A DNA stretch of 22,571 nt from Aureococcus anophagefferens (GCF_000186865.1 NW_008705599.1:202011-224581), one strand, 5' to 3'; shown: positions 15,808 to 22,571, counted from the stretch's first letter. Notes: generated from the sequence alone by a model not told the origin. Numbers and translations: made by a program.

Positions 15808-17052
15808 TTAGCTCCCGAACGTCGTCCCCGGCGGGAAGGCGAGCGACAGGCCCGTCGTGTCCTGCCACTCGCCCTTGAAGTTCACGGAGATGGAGACGCG
15901 GTACGTCTCCGACGCTCGCGACGACGCCGCGGACGGTAGTACCTGGTGGACCATCCAGCCCGGGAACAGCACCAAGACCCCCTCGGCCGCGGGCAGCTCC
16001 ACCGTGCGGTGGAACGGCGCGTCCGGCCGCGCGACGCGGCGCCCGCCGCCGCCGTCGCCGCCGGCGTCGAAGGGCCGCGCGCCGCGCGGGTCGTAGAGCG
16101 CGAGGTCCTGGCTCCCCGGCGGCACGGAGACGTAGTAGACGCCGCCGACGAGCGAGTCGTCCGTGTTGTGGGGCTCGTGGACGGAGTCGCCGACGACGTG
16201 GACGGAGATCCAGGAGACGCACGTCGCGGCGTCGACCTTTGCCGGATCGCCGCCGTGGGCCGCGAGGAGCTCGCGCGCGGCGCCGCGGGCCGCGGTTTGA
16301 ACGTCGGCCCAGAGGGGCACGGCCCCCAGCGACGCCGCGACGGCGCCCGTCTTGCGGAGCACGCGCATCTGCCACTCGAAGAGCGCGTGGTTGACGCCCG
16401 TCGCCGTCGTGTCCGGCGGCAGGCGCGCCCGCACGGCGTCGTAGGCGCGCGCGGCGGCGGCGTACAGCGCCCGGTTGCCGTCGGCGACGGCCTCCGGCCC
16501 GAGCGGCGGCGCTGAGAGGTCCCAGCGGCCGACGAGCGCCGCGAAGGGCGCGACGAACTCGCCCGTCGGCGCCACTTTCGGACGGGCCGCGGCGGGCGTC
16601 CTCGCGACGCCGTCGGCCAGGGAGTCGTAGCCCGCGGCGCGGTAGTTGGCGACGAGCTGCTCCGCGGCCCACGGACTCGGGTCGAGATCGTGCGACGCGA
16701 GGAGATTGAGCCAGCCGCTGCGGCCGTCGCCGGCCTCGCCGGCGGCCGCCGCCTCGTCGGCGTAGGCGCCTGCCAGCGCGACGCGGTTCTTGGGGCCGAC
16801 GACGGCGTTCGGCAGCGCGCGCGGCCACAGCGCCGACGCGTTCGCGTGCTCGTCGGCATCATCGCGCGAGAGGATCCGCACGTCGAGGGGGGCGCAGGTC
16901 TCCTCGAGCGCTGGTGTAGTAGCCGCGGCTGCGGCCTCCTCGAGCGCTGGTGTAGTAGCTGCGGCTGCGGCCTCCTCGAGCGCTGGTGTAGTAGCTGCAA
17001 GCCACAGCAGCCTTCCGAGCATCACTCGATGCAGCCTATGTGCAGCTACCAT
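15808..17052 (-). CDS. 2OG-Fe(II) oxygenase (putative 2OG-FeII_Oxy_5 type) with N-terminal presequence and Ala-rich repeats
   Basis: Predicted Fe(II)/2-oxoglutarate-dependent hydroxylase; the substrate is unknown. Read from 17052 it has 414 residues. A hydrophobic N-terminus (MLGRLLWLAATT, 11-22) suggests secretion or organelle import. Three perfect repeats AAAAATTPALEE-type (19-51) follow, then an unassigned segment. The catalytic core at about 278-392 has SWISVHVVGDSVHEPHNTDD (280-299), GGVYYVSVPPGS (303-314), YDPRG (320-324), GVLVLFPGWMVHQVLPS (358-374) and YRVSISVNF (384-392). This is the order seen in the HxH(pns)xSGVYYV / dP / FPxxxxHxV / RxSxSxN family. His295, Asp298 or Asp299, and His369 are the likely iron ligands, and Arg385 the 2-oxoglutarate anchor. 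Start choice: ATG 17022 lies in a duplicated 19-mer, and ATG 17052 adds ten residues; either gives a hydrophobic leader. Confidence 0.82.
   Translation of the reverse strand: MVAAHRLHRVMLGRLLWLAATTPALEEAAAAATTPALEEAAAAATTPALEETCAPLDVRILSRDDADEHANASALWPRALPNAVVGPKNRVALAGAYADEAAAAGEAGDGRSGWLNLLASHDLDPSPWAAEQLVANYRAAGYDSLADGVARTPAAARPKVAPTGEFVAPFAALVGRWDLSAPPLGPEAVADGNRALYAAAARAYDAVRARLPPDTTATGVNHALFEWQMRVLRKTGAVAASLGAVPLWADVQTAARGAARELLAAHGGDPAKVDAATCVSWISVHVVGDSVHEPHNTDDSLVGGVYYVSVPPGSQDLALYDPRGARPFDAGGDGGGGRRVARPDAPFHRTVELPAAEGVLVLFPGWMVHQVLPSAASSRASETYRVSISVNFKGEWQDTTGLSLAFPPGTTFGS
16901..17008 (-). repeat. Three 36-bp tandem repeats in the 2OG oxygenase gene
   Basis: TCCTCGAGCGCTGGTGTAGT begins at 16901, 16937 and 16973 on the plus strand. 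Each 36-bp unit encodes twelve residues (ATTPALEEAAAA, last copy diverging). The copies are almost identical at DNA level, with one C/T difference, which indicates recent duplication. Confidence 0.9.
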
Positions 17053-17074
17053 CGGGCCTTCCGAGCATCACTCG
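17010..17074 (-). repeat. 19-bp direct repeat carrying a duplicated start codon
   Basis: GCCTTCCGAGCATCACTCG occurs at 17010-17028 and 17056-17074, 46 bp apart. On the minus strand each copy reads ATGCTCGGAAGGC. The downstream copy contains Met11 of the oxygenase frame (17022). The upstream copy (ATG at 17068) opens a ten-codon reading frame ending in TAG at 17038, overlapping the 17052 ATG. Confidence 0.85.
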
Positions 17075-17290
17075 CTGGCATTTCTTGTCTAGCAGCGGCA
17101 GCCCTCACCATCGTTTGAGGGCCAGCAACGACGGCTCCCCCGGCTTGCCCCGTCAAGCATCGACGCTGCGCGAGCTCTCGCAAGCCCTCGCCGCGGCACG
17201 CGCCGAGCCGTCGCGCGCAGCGCTCCGCACGTGCGCGCAAGCGTCGCGCCGCGAGACGTCGACGCAGGCACCGATCGAAGCCGTAGCGCC
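17053..17290. promoter_or_regulatory. Bidirectional promoter region between 2OG oxygenase and ATP11
   Basis: The spacer between divergent ATGs is 238 bp. It includes the second copy of the duplicated 19-mer, next to the oxygenase start, and a GC-rich stretch before the ATP11 start. No defined element was recognised. Confidence 0.4.
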
Positions 17291-17875
17291 ATGGCCTTCT
17301 CGCGCGCGGGCCACGCGAGCCACGTGGCCCGCCAGCTCACGGACATCGTCAAGCTGCCGCTGCTGAAGAAGGAGCCGACGTCGAAGATCGCCGAGATCTG
17401 GCGAAGTTACCACGAGGGGCGCCAGGACGCCGTCGGCCGCGACATCCCCGCGAAGACGGCGCAGGTGCTCGTCGACCGCGCGGGCGCGGCGCCGACGTTC
17501 CTCTTCCCCGTGTTCCGCGACGGCGGCCACTTCCTGCTCCTGTCCCAGTTCCAGAACCGGCGCCACTTCCTCTTCACGTTCCTCGAGGACTACAAGAAGA
17601 ACCCGACCTTCGCGCGGCCCTACGTGACCCTGACGCTCCACGACGACCTCGCGAAGGAGAAGGACATCGTGCTCCTCCGGGGCGACGTCGAGAAGCAGAT
17701 GCTCAAGGAGGAGGCGGACCACGTCATCGCCCAGGTCGTCGAGTCCTACTGCATCGCGAGCCGCTACAGCAGCGACAGCGGACCGTTGACCTTCAACCAG
17801 CGGCCCAACGACTTCGACCTCGACGCGATGCTCAAGCACTACCCGAAGCCGCCGGTGAACATCGAGACGCCCTAG
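17291..17875 (+). CDS. ATP11: Mitochondrial F1-ATPase assembly factor ATP11/ATPAF1
   Basis: ATP11 is a matrix chaperone that binds free F1 beta subunits and prevents their aggregation during ATP synthase assembly. The 194-residue protein carries the family pattern almost end to end. LTDIVKLPLLKKEPTSKIAE is at 16-35 and IWRSYHEGRQDAVGRDIP at 36-53. TFLFPVFRDGGHFLLLSQFQ is at 69-88, FTFLEDYKKNPTFARPYVTL at 95-114, and KDIVLLRGDV at 124-133. It is shorter than the yeast and animal proteins because the N-terminal region is brief; residues 1-15 (MAFSRAGHASHVARQ) are basic and Ser/Ala-rich, suiting a short mitochondrial presequence. The ATG at 17291 is the first in frame; the upstream frame opens only with GTG. 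The stop is 23 bp from that of the convergent gene. Confidence 0.9.
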   Translation: MAFSRAGHASHVARQLTDIVKLPLLKKEPTSKIAEIWRSYHEGRQDAVGRDIPAKTAQVLVDRAGAAPTFLFPVFRDGGHFLLLSQFQNRRHFLFTFLEDYKKNPTFARPYVTLTLHDDLAKEKDIVLLRGDVEKQMLKEEADHVIAQVVESYCIASRYSSDSGPLTFNQRPNDFDLDAMLKHYPKPPVNIETP

Positions 17876-17898
17876 CGGGGCGAAACTAACCTTAAATC

Positions 17899-19623
17899 CT
17901 ACTTCCCGTCGGCGCCCTTCCGGAGGAGCGGCCTGCCTTTCCGGAAGCGGCCGTCGTACGTCGCGCCGTCGGCGCCCGTCAGGACCCCGTGCTTGGGCAG
18001 GCCCTCCTCGTCGAGGTCGCCGACGAAGACGGCGCCGTCCGCGTAGGTCAACGTGCCCTTGACGGGCCGGTCGTCGACGAAGTCGCCGTCGAGCGTCGCC
18101 GCGTCGCCGGACCCGTAGGTCACGACGCCCTTGCCCGACTTCTTGCCCGCGCGGAAGTCGCCGACGTAGACGTCGCCGGTCTTCGACGTGTCCGTGCCTC
18201 GCCCGTCGGGCTTGCCGTGTTTCCAGGCGCCGACATAGACCCCCCCGCCGTAGACGCGCTTCGTGCCGTGGCCCTCGATGACGCCGTCGACGTAGGAGCC
18301 CTCGAAGACGTTGCCGTTCGCGTATCGCACGACGCCCGGGCCGTGGCGCCTGTCCTTGACGTAGCTCCCCTCGAAGACCGTGCCGTCGGACGACACGTAC
18401 CTCCCGGCGCCGTGCTTCTCGCCGTGGACGTACGCGCCCACGTAGGCGTCGCCCGCGGCGAAGAGCTTCCGCCCCCCCTCGCCGTGGGGCCGGCCCTCGG
18501 CGTCGACGGGGCCCTCGTAGCTGTCGTCGGCGCGCACGAGGCGCCTCAGCCACTTGTAGGACTGGTGGCCGCCCTCGCCCTTCGTCGCGTAGACCGACGC
18601 CGCGTGCAGCTGGATCTCGCAGACGTGGCCCCGCGCGGCCTTGGACGCCGTCCAGTTCAGCAACACGTCGACGTAGCCCCCCGCGGGCTTCGCGAAGCGG
18701 TTCTTCACGCGGACCACGCCCTTGTTCTTCAGCAGCTGTCCGAAGACGCGGCGGAGCTCCGCGACGCTCCCGCAGACCACGGAGACGCGCGCGACGTCCA
18801 GGAGCTGGCCCGCCTTGCCCGCGTACTCGACGACCAGCTTCTCGTGCGCGCGCAGCAGTTTCTTGACGCACCACGACAGCTTCGCGGCTTTGGCGTCCGC
18901 GGCGGCGACGGCGGCCGCGCACGCGAACCAGAGCTCGGGCAGCGCCGCGAGCGCGTCCGCGTAGATGAGCGAGACGTCGTCGCTCCGCTGCCTGAGCCGG
19001 CGCCGGGGCGTCTTCGCCGCGTAGGCTTTGTCGGAGACGAGCGCGTCGTAGTCGTCGGGCTCGCGCGTCCGCGCGCGCCGCGCCGCGTCCTCGTAGGCCC
19101 GGCGCATGAGGTCGCCCTCGCGCGCGAGCCGCGCCTTCATCGCCTCGTCGAACTTGAAGGGCTGGCCAAAGACCTGGGACCCGTAGCGCATACTCCAGTC
19201 CGCGTCGGTCTTGGCGATGTCGATGCCCGCCCACGAGCCGTACTTCGCCAAGGCGGCCCTGTGCTTCGCGTGGTACCTGGTCTTGGCGTCGAGCGTCTTG
19301 AAGCACATGAGGTTTCCCGCGACGTTGGCGTGGAAATGGGCCGGGTATTCCGAGCCGGCGTGCTCGCAGGGCACGACGGCGCCGCGCGCCGCGAGCTCCG
19401 CGAGCACGCCCGCCGGCGGCGCGGCGTGCGCGTCGAACTTGTTCTCGTCGACGCTCGCGCGCTTCCGCTGCGCGGGCGGCGGCGGCTCGGCCTCCTCCTC
19501 CGGCGACACCGCGCCGGGCGTCCGTTTGAACCAGGAAGCGCGGCCGTCTGCGGTCTTCGGCGTCGCATCGTCCGCTGGCTTTGCGGTTGGTGCGGGTGAA
19601 GCGCGCGACTGGCAGGCGCCCAT
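17899..19623 (-). CDS. N-myristoylated protein with RelA/SpoT-like nucleotidyltransferase domain and MORN repeats
   Basis: The 574-residue protein begins MGACQS, a myristoylation motif (Gly2, Ser6) with Cys4 as a possible palmitoylation site, predicting membrane anchoring. Residues 85-165 form an unassigned His/Trp-rich segment (PCEHAGSEYPAHFHANVAGN). Residues about 250-362 resemble the RelA/SpoT fold: LLDVARVSVVCGSV (274-287), RVKNRFAKPAGGYVDVLLN (305-323), CEIQLHAASVYATKGEGGHQSY (335-356). The Glu-x-Gln of the catalytic strand (Glu336, Gln338) and the H--Y motif are present. Residues 368-565 hold about eight MORN repeats of the YEGPVDAEGRPHGEG type, a lipid-binding or scaffolding hairpin array. 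Known RelA/SpoT domains make (p)ppGpp; whether this one is active is unknown. The ATG at 19621-19623 is supported by the lipidation motif. Confidence 0.82.
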   Translation of the reverse strand: MGACQSRASPAPTAKPADDATPKTADGRASWFKRTPGAVSPEEEAEPPPPAQRKRASVDENKFDAHAAPPAGVLAELAARGAVVPCEHAGSEYPAHFHANVAGNLMCFKTLDAKTRYHAKHRAALAKYGSWAGIDIAKTDADWSMRYGSQVFGQPFKFDEAMKARLAREGDLMRRAYEDAARRARTREPDDYDALVSDKAYAAKTPRRRLRQRSDDVSLIYADALAALPELWFACAAAVAAADAKAAKLSWCVKKLLRAHEKLVVEYAGKAGQLLDVARVSVVCGSVAELRRVFGQLLKNKGVVRVKNRFAKPAGGYVDVLLNWTASKAARGHVCEIQLHAASVYATKGEGGHQSYKWLRRLVRADDSYEGPVDAEGRPHGEGGRKLFAAGDAYVGAYVHGEKHGAGRYVSSDGTVFEGSYVKDRRHGPGVVRYANGNVFEGSYVDGVIEGHGTKRVYGGGVYVGAWKHGKPDGRGTDTSKTGDVYVGDFRAGKKSGKGVVTYGSGDAATLDGDFVDDRPVKGTLTYADGAVFVGDLDEEGLPKHGVLTGADGATYDGRFRKGRPLLRKGADGK

Positions 19624-19865
19624 GCTTCGGGCAGCCTTGGAACGCGAGCTTTAGCAGCGCGCAGCTTTACTGGGTATCTGCGACGGCTAGACAGACCGAA
19701 CGGAACCAAAGAGCAGTCCTTCACCGTCCAAGGCACCCAGGTGATGTTGCAGCTCTGCGAGCTCGACAAGCTCGAGCTCTCGAGCTCTGCCAGGCCGCCG
19801 TCTGCGCGCATCTCGCGCACACACCCCCTTACGATACGCGCATCTCGCGCACGCACCCGCTCACG
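19624..19865. promoter_or_regulatory. Bidirectional promoter region between the MORN protein and four-helix membrane protein genes
   Basis: The spacer is 242 bp. CCTTCAC lies at 19718-19724. A GAGCTC/CTCGAG-rich palindromic patch lies at about 19756-19788. GCGCATCTCGCGCAC is repeated at 19806-19820 and 19838-19852, immediately before the downstream ATG. The repeats may be regulatory or part of the 5' UTR. Confidence 0.4.
19806..19852 (+). repeat. 15-bp direct repeat at the 5' end of the four-helix membrane protein gene
   Basis: GCGCATCTCGCGCAC occurs twice, with starts 32 bp apart. The second copy ends 13 bp before the ATG at 19866. Confidence 0.8.
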
Positions 19866-20300
19866 ATGCTCCCGAGACCGCTCCTCTCTCTGATCTCCTT
19901 CGTCGTCGACGGCCTCGGCCTCGTCGTCGCGGCGCGGAACGTCTTCGCACCCGGCACGCCGCTGTCCTTCATCCCGGAGGACGACGTCTTCCAGCTGCAC
20001 TTCGGCGCGGCGACGGACCCGAAGATGGCCTTCGTCTTCCAGCTCTTCGGCTGCTGTCTCGGCGCGGTCTCCGCGGCGAAGCTCGTCGTCGTCTTCGGGC
20101 ACCGCGAGGGCACGTTCCTGCGGCAGAAGCTGCTCTTCGTCTTCGGCGCGTTCGGCATCGCGCTCGGCAAGGTGGTCTACGGATACGCGGGCCTCGGCTT
20201 GTCCGCGACGGGAGGCTTCGCGCTCATGCAGGCCGTCGAGGGCGCCGCCATGGTCGCGGACGCGCTCCGGCCGCGGCCGAGCAAGTCGAAGACGTCGTGA
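19866..20300 (+). CDS. Small four-helix membrane protein, function unknown
   Basis: The 144-residue protein has hydrophobic segments at about 6-24, 53-76, 88-108 and 114-134. It is short and compact, with loops of a few residues apart from an acidic first loop (about 28-52, PGTPLSFIPEDDVFQLHFGA). The C-terminus is basic (RPRPSKSKTS). I recognise no family. The codon after KTS is TGA, but the same frame stays open for another 69 codons to TAG at 20508-20510 with protein-like Gly/His/Phe-rich sequence. The annotated C-terminus may therefore be incomplete. The first in-frame ATG with a plausible leader is 19866. Confidence 0.7.
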   Translation: MLPRPLLSLISFVVDGLGLVVAARNVFAPGTPLSFIPEDDVFQLHFGAATDPKMAFVFQLFGCCLGAVSAAKLVVVFGHREGTFLRQKLLFVFGAFGIALGKVVYGYAGLGLSATGGFALMQAVEGAAMVADALRPRPSKSKTS

Positions 20301-20510
20301 TGCGCCGAATGCGTCGCTCCGGCACCAAGGCCGGTCGTCGCAAGCGGTCTCCCTACCGGTCACACCTTCCGCGGCCAGAGCTACGGCGCGGGCGGCCACG
20401 CCTTCGGCGGCCACGCCTTCGGGACCTCGAAGCTCCCGCTCGGCCTCGCCGCGGGCCCGGGCCTGCCCGGCTTCCACCCGAAGCCGAGCCGCCCGGAGCC
20501 TCCGACCTAG
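20301..20510 (+). other. In-frame open extension after the TGA of the four-helix membrane protein
   Basis: In the frame of the upstream gene this stretch reads through to TAG with GHTFRGQSYGAGGHAFGGHA then FGTSKLPLGLAAGPGLPGFH. The HAFGG repetition looks like biased protein sequence rather than random frame. Possible explanations are a short intron removing the TGA (for example GT 20285 to AG 20329, 45 bp, frame-preserving), stop-codon readthrough, or a non-coding 3' UTR. Confidence 0.35.
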
Positions 20511-20581
20511 CGAGCGCCCCGCGCGCGCGCGACGCGAAATGACGCGAACCCGCCGACGGCCCGTAACGCGCGCGCGACGAC

Positions 20582-21217
20582 TTAGCCGATCTCGAGGAAC
20601 GCCTCCGGCTGCGTGTCGTCGCGGTCGCCGTGGGACGCGATAGCGTCCGAGGAGACGGGCACGGCGCGGGGATAGGGGTCGATGGCGAGGCAGAGGAACT
20701 GGAGCACGAGCTCGCCGAGCTCGACCTTGCCGTCGACGGAGCGGACGACCTCGTCGTCGTCGTCGTCGTCGTCGTCGAACTCGTCGGCCTCGCCGACGAC
20801 GACGGGCACGACGAACCGTTCCGCGACGTCGCTGAAGACCGGCGCGCCCGTGGTCACGCAGGCCTGGCGCACGGACGCCGTCACGTTGCCGGTGATCTCG
20901 ATCGCGCCCGTCTTTTTGGACCGCGCGACGGCCGCGGACGCGGCCAGCGCCAGCACCTCGCTGACGTCGACGCGCGTCGCGATCTTCACGAGCTCCTCGG
21001 CCGTCGGCGTGATCGTCGCGCGCGCCGTCGCGAGCACGTCGACGACGCGCGGCAGCTCCGACTCGGGGACGACGATGCCGGCGGCCTTCTTCTTCTTCTT
21101 GCCCGACTTGGCCAGCAAGCGCGCGGCGCGCGGCGGCTGCGTCCGAGTGGCGACGAAGGAATCGGTGATCGCGCAGCAGGCTGTAGCGATCAGGAGGTAC
21201 CGATGAGGCGCCGCCAT
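20582..21217 (-). CDS. YceD/DUF177 family protein, probably plastid-targeted
   Basis: Bacterial YceD and its plant plastid relatives are needed for normal accumulation of 23S rRNA. The 211-residue protein has a signal-like N-terminus (MAAPHRYLLIATACCAITDSF, with a Phe after the hydrophobic stretch) followed by a basic transit-like region (about 24-45), suiting a complex plastid. The DUF177 core spans about 105-185: AIEITGNVTASVRQACVTTG then APVFSDVAERFVVPVV, an acidic loop, and VDGKVELGELVLQFLCLAID (161-180). The common CxxC motif is reduced to one Cys (Cys120). The acidic loop contains a run of eight or nine Asp encoded by a GTC/GAC triplet microsatellite. The upstream in-frame codon at 21253 is GTG; ATG 21217 is chosen because it starts the signal-like segment. 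The family call is good; localisation is inferred. Confidence 0.78.
   Translation of the reverse strand: MAAPHRYLLIATACCAITDSFVATRTQPPRAARLLAKSGKKKKKAAGIVVPESELPRVVDVLATARATITPTAEELVKIATRVDVSEVLALAASAAVARSKKTGAIEITGNVTASVRQACVTTGAPVFSDVAERFVVPVVVGEADEFDDDDDDDDEVVRSVDGKVELGELVLQFLCLAIDPYPRAVPVSSDAIASHGDRDDTQPEAFLEIG
20749..20778 (-). repeat. Triplet microsatellite encoding poly-Asp
   Basis: About nine GTC/TCG triplets in a row on the plus strand encode consecutive Asp residues in the acidic loop of the DUF177 protein. A similar but shorter run at about 21668-21687 encodes poly-Asp in the neighbouring gene. Confidence 0.75.
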
Positions 21218-21368
21218 GCTGCGCGTGAGACAGCAACCACAACTCGGCCACACTGATCGCTCGCCGGTCGACGATGGAGGCCTCCGATCGCGATGGACGT
21301 CGTGCGGACGCCGTGGCGCATACGCGTCGGCGCACTTGTCCGTGCCACGTGTGACCTCTGCGCGTGAA
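21218..21368 (-). promoter_or_regulatory. Intergenic region between tandem minus-strand genes
   Basis: These 151 bp carry the 3' end of the partial membrane protein gene and the promoter of the YceD/DUF177 gene. No specific element was recognised. Confidence 0.3.
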
Positions 21369-22571
21369 TTACTCGGCGGTGTCGAGGGCGGCGAGCTCGA
21401 CGTCGTCGTCGCCTCGCATGTGGGACGCGCGACGGAGGCTGTCTTCGACGCTGTCCGTCGACAGCGACGTCGTGCGATTGCGCACCCAGAGGTTGCTGGG
21501 CCGGAACAGGGCGAGGAGGCCGCCCGGCGACGCCCCCGGCGAGCCGTGCTTGCCCGGCCCCCGCCGCGGGGGCGTGCGCGGCGGCGGCGGCGGCGGCGGC
21601 CGGGGGTCCTCCTGCGCCCCCTCGTCGAAGACGTCCTCGAAGACGATCTCCGTCTGATTCCGCCCGCCGTCGTCGTCGTCGTCGTCGGAGACTTCCTCGA
21701 AGGCCGCCGCGATGTCCAAATCGGCGTCCGCCGGCAGCGCCGCGTCGAGGAAGTCGACGGCCGCGCCGCGGTCCGCAGCGCCCGCGACGCCGCCGCCCGC
21801 GACGAGCGCCTCGGCGACGTCCGCGTCCTCCACGGACGGCACGCGCAGCCGGAACCGCGGGTCCTCCGAGTCCTCGGTGTCGGCCCGGGCGCGCCGGGGC
21901 GTCTCGAAGGGGGCCGCCCCCGCGGGGAGGAAGAGGGTCAGGTCCTCCGGCGGCGGCGGCGGCGGCGCGGCGGCGACCTTGCGCGGCGGCGCGGCGTCGT
22001 CCTTGAAGAGCGCCTTCTTCTTCCCCTCGAGCCCCCCCGCGCCCGTGAGGATCTTGATGCCCACCGTGTCGTCGGCGTACTCCTGCGTGTGGCCCGGCGG
22101 CTCCTCGGGCAGCGCGGGCGACGGGTAGTTCTTCGTCGCCATGGGCTCCGGCGACGCGAGGAGGCGGCGGACCTCGGTCGGCGGCGGCGGCGGCGGCGGG
22201 TCCTCGACCCAGTGACCCTTGTCGTCGTCCTCGCTGAAGAGGCTCGTCACGCCCACGACCGTGTCGACCTTGGGCGCGCGGCGCCGCCGCGCCGCCGCGG
22301 CGCCGTAGCCGACCGCGAGGAGCGCGAGGAGCGCGACGACGACGCCGACGAAGAGCAGGGGCGAGATGGACGCGCTGTCCGCGCCGCCGCCGCCGTCGTC
22401 GACGGCGGCGGACGACGCGCCGTCGTCGTCGCGCGCGACGGCCGCCGCGCGCGACCGGTACGACGGCGCCGCCGTCGCCGAGGGGGCGAAGTCGGCCGCG
22501 GCGCGCGCGGCCGCCGTCGGCGGCGCCGTCGGCGCGGGCCGCGCGCTGGCGACGGCGCGGGGCCGCGGCGA
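21369..22571 (-). CDS. Single-pass membrane protein with acidic/proline-rich cytoplasmic tail, 5' end outside the window
   Basis: The reverse frame is open from the right edge to TAA at 21369-21371, giving at least 400 residues with no start in the window. Near the edge it is Ala/Asp/Gly-rich. A hydrophobic helix encoded at about 22290-22365 (SPLLFVGVVVALLALLAVGY) is followed by AAAARRRRAPK, a classic stop-transfer sequence. This predicts a type I protein whose missing N-terminal part is lumenal or extracellular. The remaining 300 or so residues are disordered, Pro- and Asp-rich, with poly-Pro runs and repeated SP/TP sites. A final part reads LWVRNRTTSLSTDSVEDSLR, resembling phosphorylation sites. 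No family is recognisable; an adhesion or receptor-like protein is possible. Confidence 0.65.
   Translation of the reverse strand, partial: SPRPRAVASARPAPTAPPTAAARAAADFAPSATAAPSYRSRAAAVARDDDGASSAAVDDGGGGADSASISPLLFVGVVVALLALLAVGYGAAAARRRRAPKVDTVVGVTSLFSEDDDKGHWVEDPPPPPPPTEVRRLLASPEPMATKNYPSPALPEEPPGHTQEYADDTVGIKILTGAGGLEGKKKALFKDDAAPPRKVAAAPPPPPPEDLTLFLPAGAAPFETPRRARADTEDSEDPRFRLRVPSVEDADVAEALVAGGGVAGAADRGAAVDFLDAALPADADLDIAAAFEEVSDDDDDDGGRNQTEIVFEDVFDEGAQEDPRPPPPPPPRTPPRRGPGKHGSPGASPGGLLALFRPSNLWVRNRTTSLSTDSVEDSLRRASHMRGDDDVELAALDTAE

Noticed and set aside
20297..20542. 81-residue Arg-rich open frame overlapping the TGA region
   Set aside because: Its composition is a typical out-of-frame GC shadow; the better-looking protein sequence is in the frame continuing from the upstream gene.
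1..22571. Bacterial or viral origin of the window
   Set aside because: Eukaryote-specific proteins, organelle presequences and alternating single genes without operons argue against it, and no phage, integrase or transposase genes were seen.
1..22571. tRNA, rRNA, CRISPR arrays and insertion sequences
   Set aside because: By eye, no spacer showed cloverleaf-like arms, conserved rRNA segments, regularly spaced palindromic repeats or terminal inverted repeats. A covariance-model scan would be needed for small RNAs.

Overview
The window looks like nuclear DNA of a gene-dense, very GC-rich photosynthetic stramenopile, most likely a pelagophyte (Aureococcus/Pelagomonas type). The eukaryotic assignment rests on a UTX-type JmjC demethylase, an R2R3-like Myb protein, the mitochondrial F1 assembly factor ATP11, MORN repeats and N-myristoylation motifs. 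The secondary plastid is suggested by a bL9 ribosomal protein whose signal peptide ends in VAAFQP, which resembles the ASAFAP-type targeting motif, and by a plastid-type YceD/DUF177 protein. The species call is inference from this gene set and composition.

Layout, left to right: Myb/SANT protein with internal tandem repeats and a reading-frame break (+); GDP-mannose 4,6-dehydratase (-); myristoylated pseudokinase with a possible C-terminal F-box (+); KDM6/UTX-like JmjC demethylase (-); coiled-coil basic protein (+); sugar phosphate cyclase of the EEVS/DDGS/DHQS superfamily with an NTF2-like N-terminal domain (-); type II membrane glycoprotein of unknown family (-); single-pass membrane protein (+); about 970 bp of repeat-rich non-coding DNA; plastid bL9 (+); secreted or organellar 2OG-Fe(II) oxygenase (-); ATP11 (+); myristoylated RelA/SpoT-like plus MORN protein (-); four-helix membrane protein (+); YceD/DUF177 (-); and a single-pass membrane protein cut by the right edge (-).

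All genes except the Myb gene read as single uninterrupted exons. Genes mostly alternate strand, giving five head-to-head pairs (132 to 421 bp between start codons) and several tail-to-tail pairs (as little as 18 and 23 bp between stops). Short bidirectional promoters and overlapping 3' ends are therefore likely. There is no operon-like pathway cluster; the genes serve chromatin and transcription, nucleotide-sugar metabolism, natural-product cyclisation, plastid ribosome assembly and mitochondrial ATP synthase assembly. No mobile element, tRNA, rRNA or CRISPR array was recognised.
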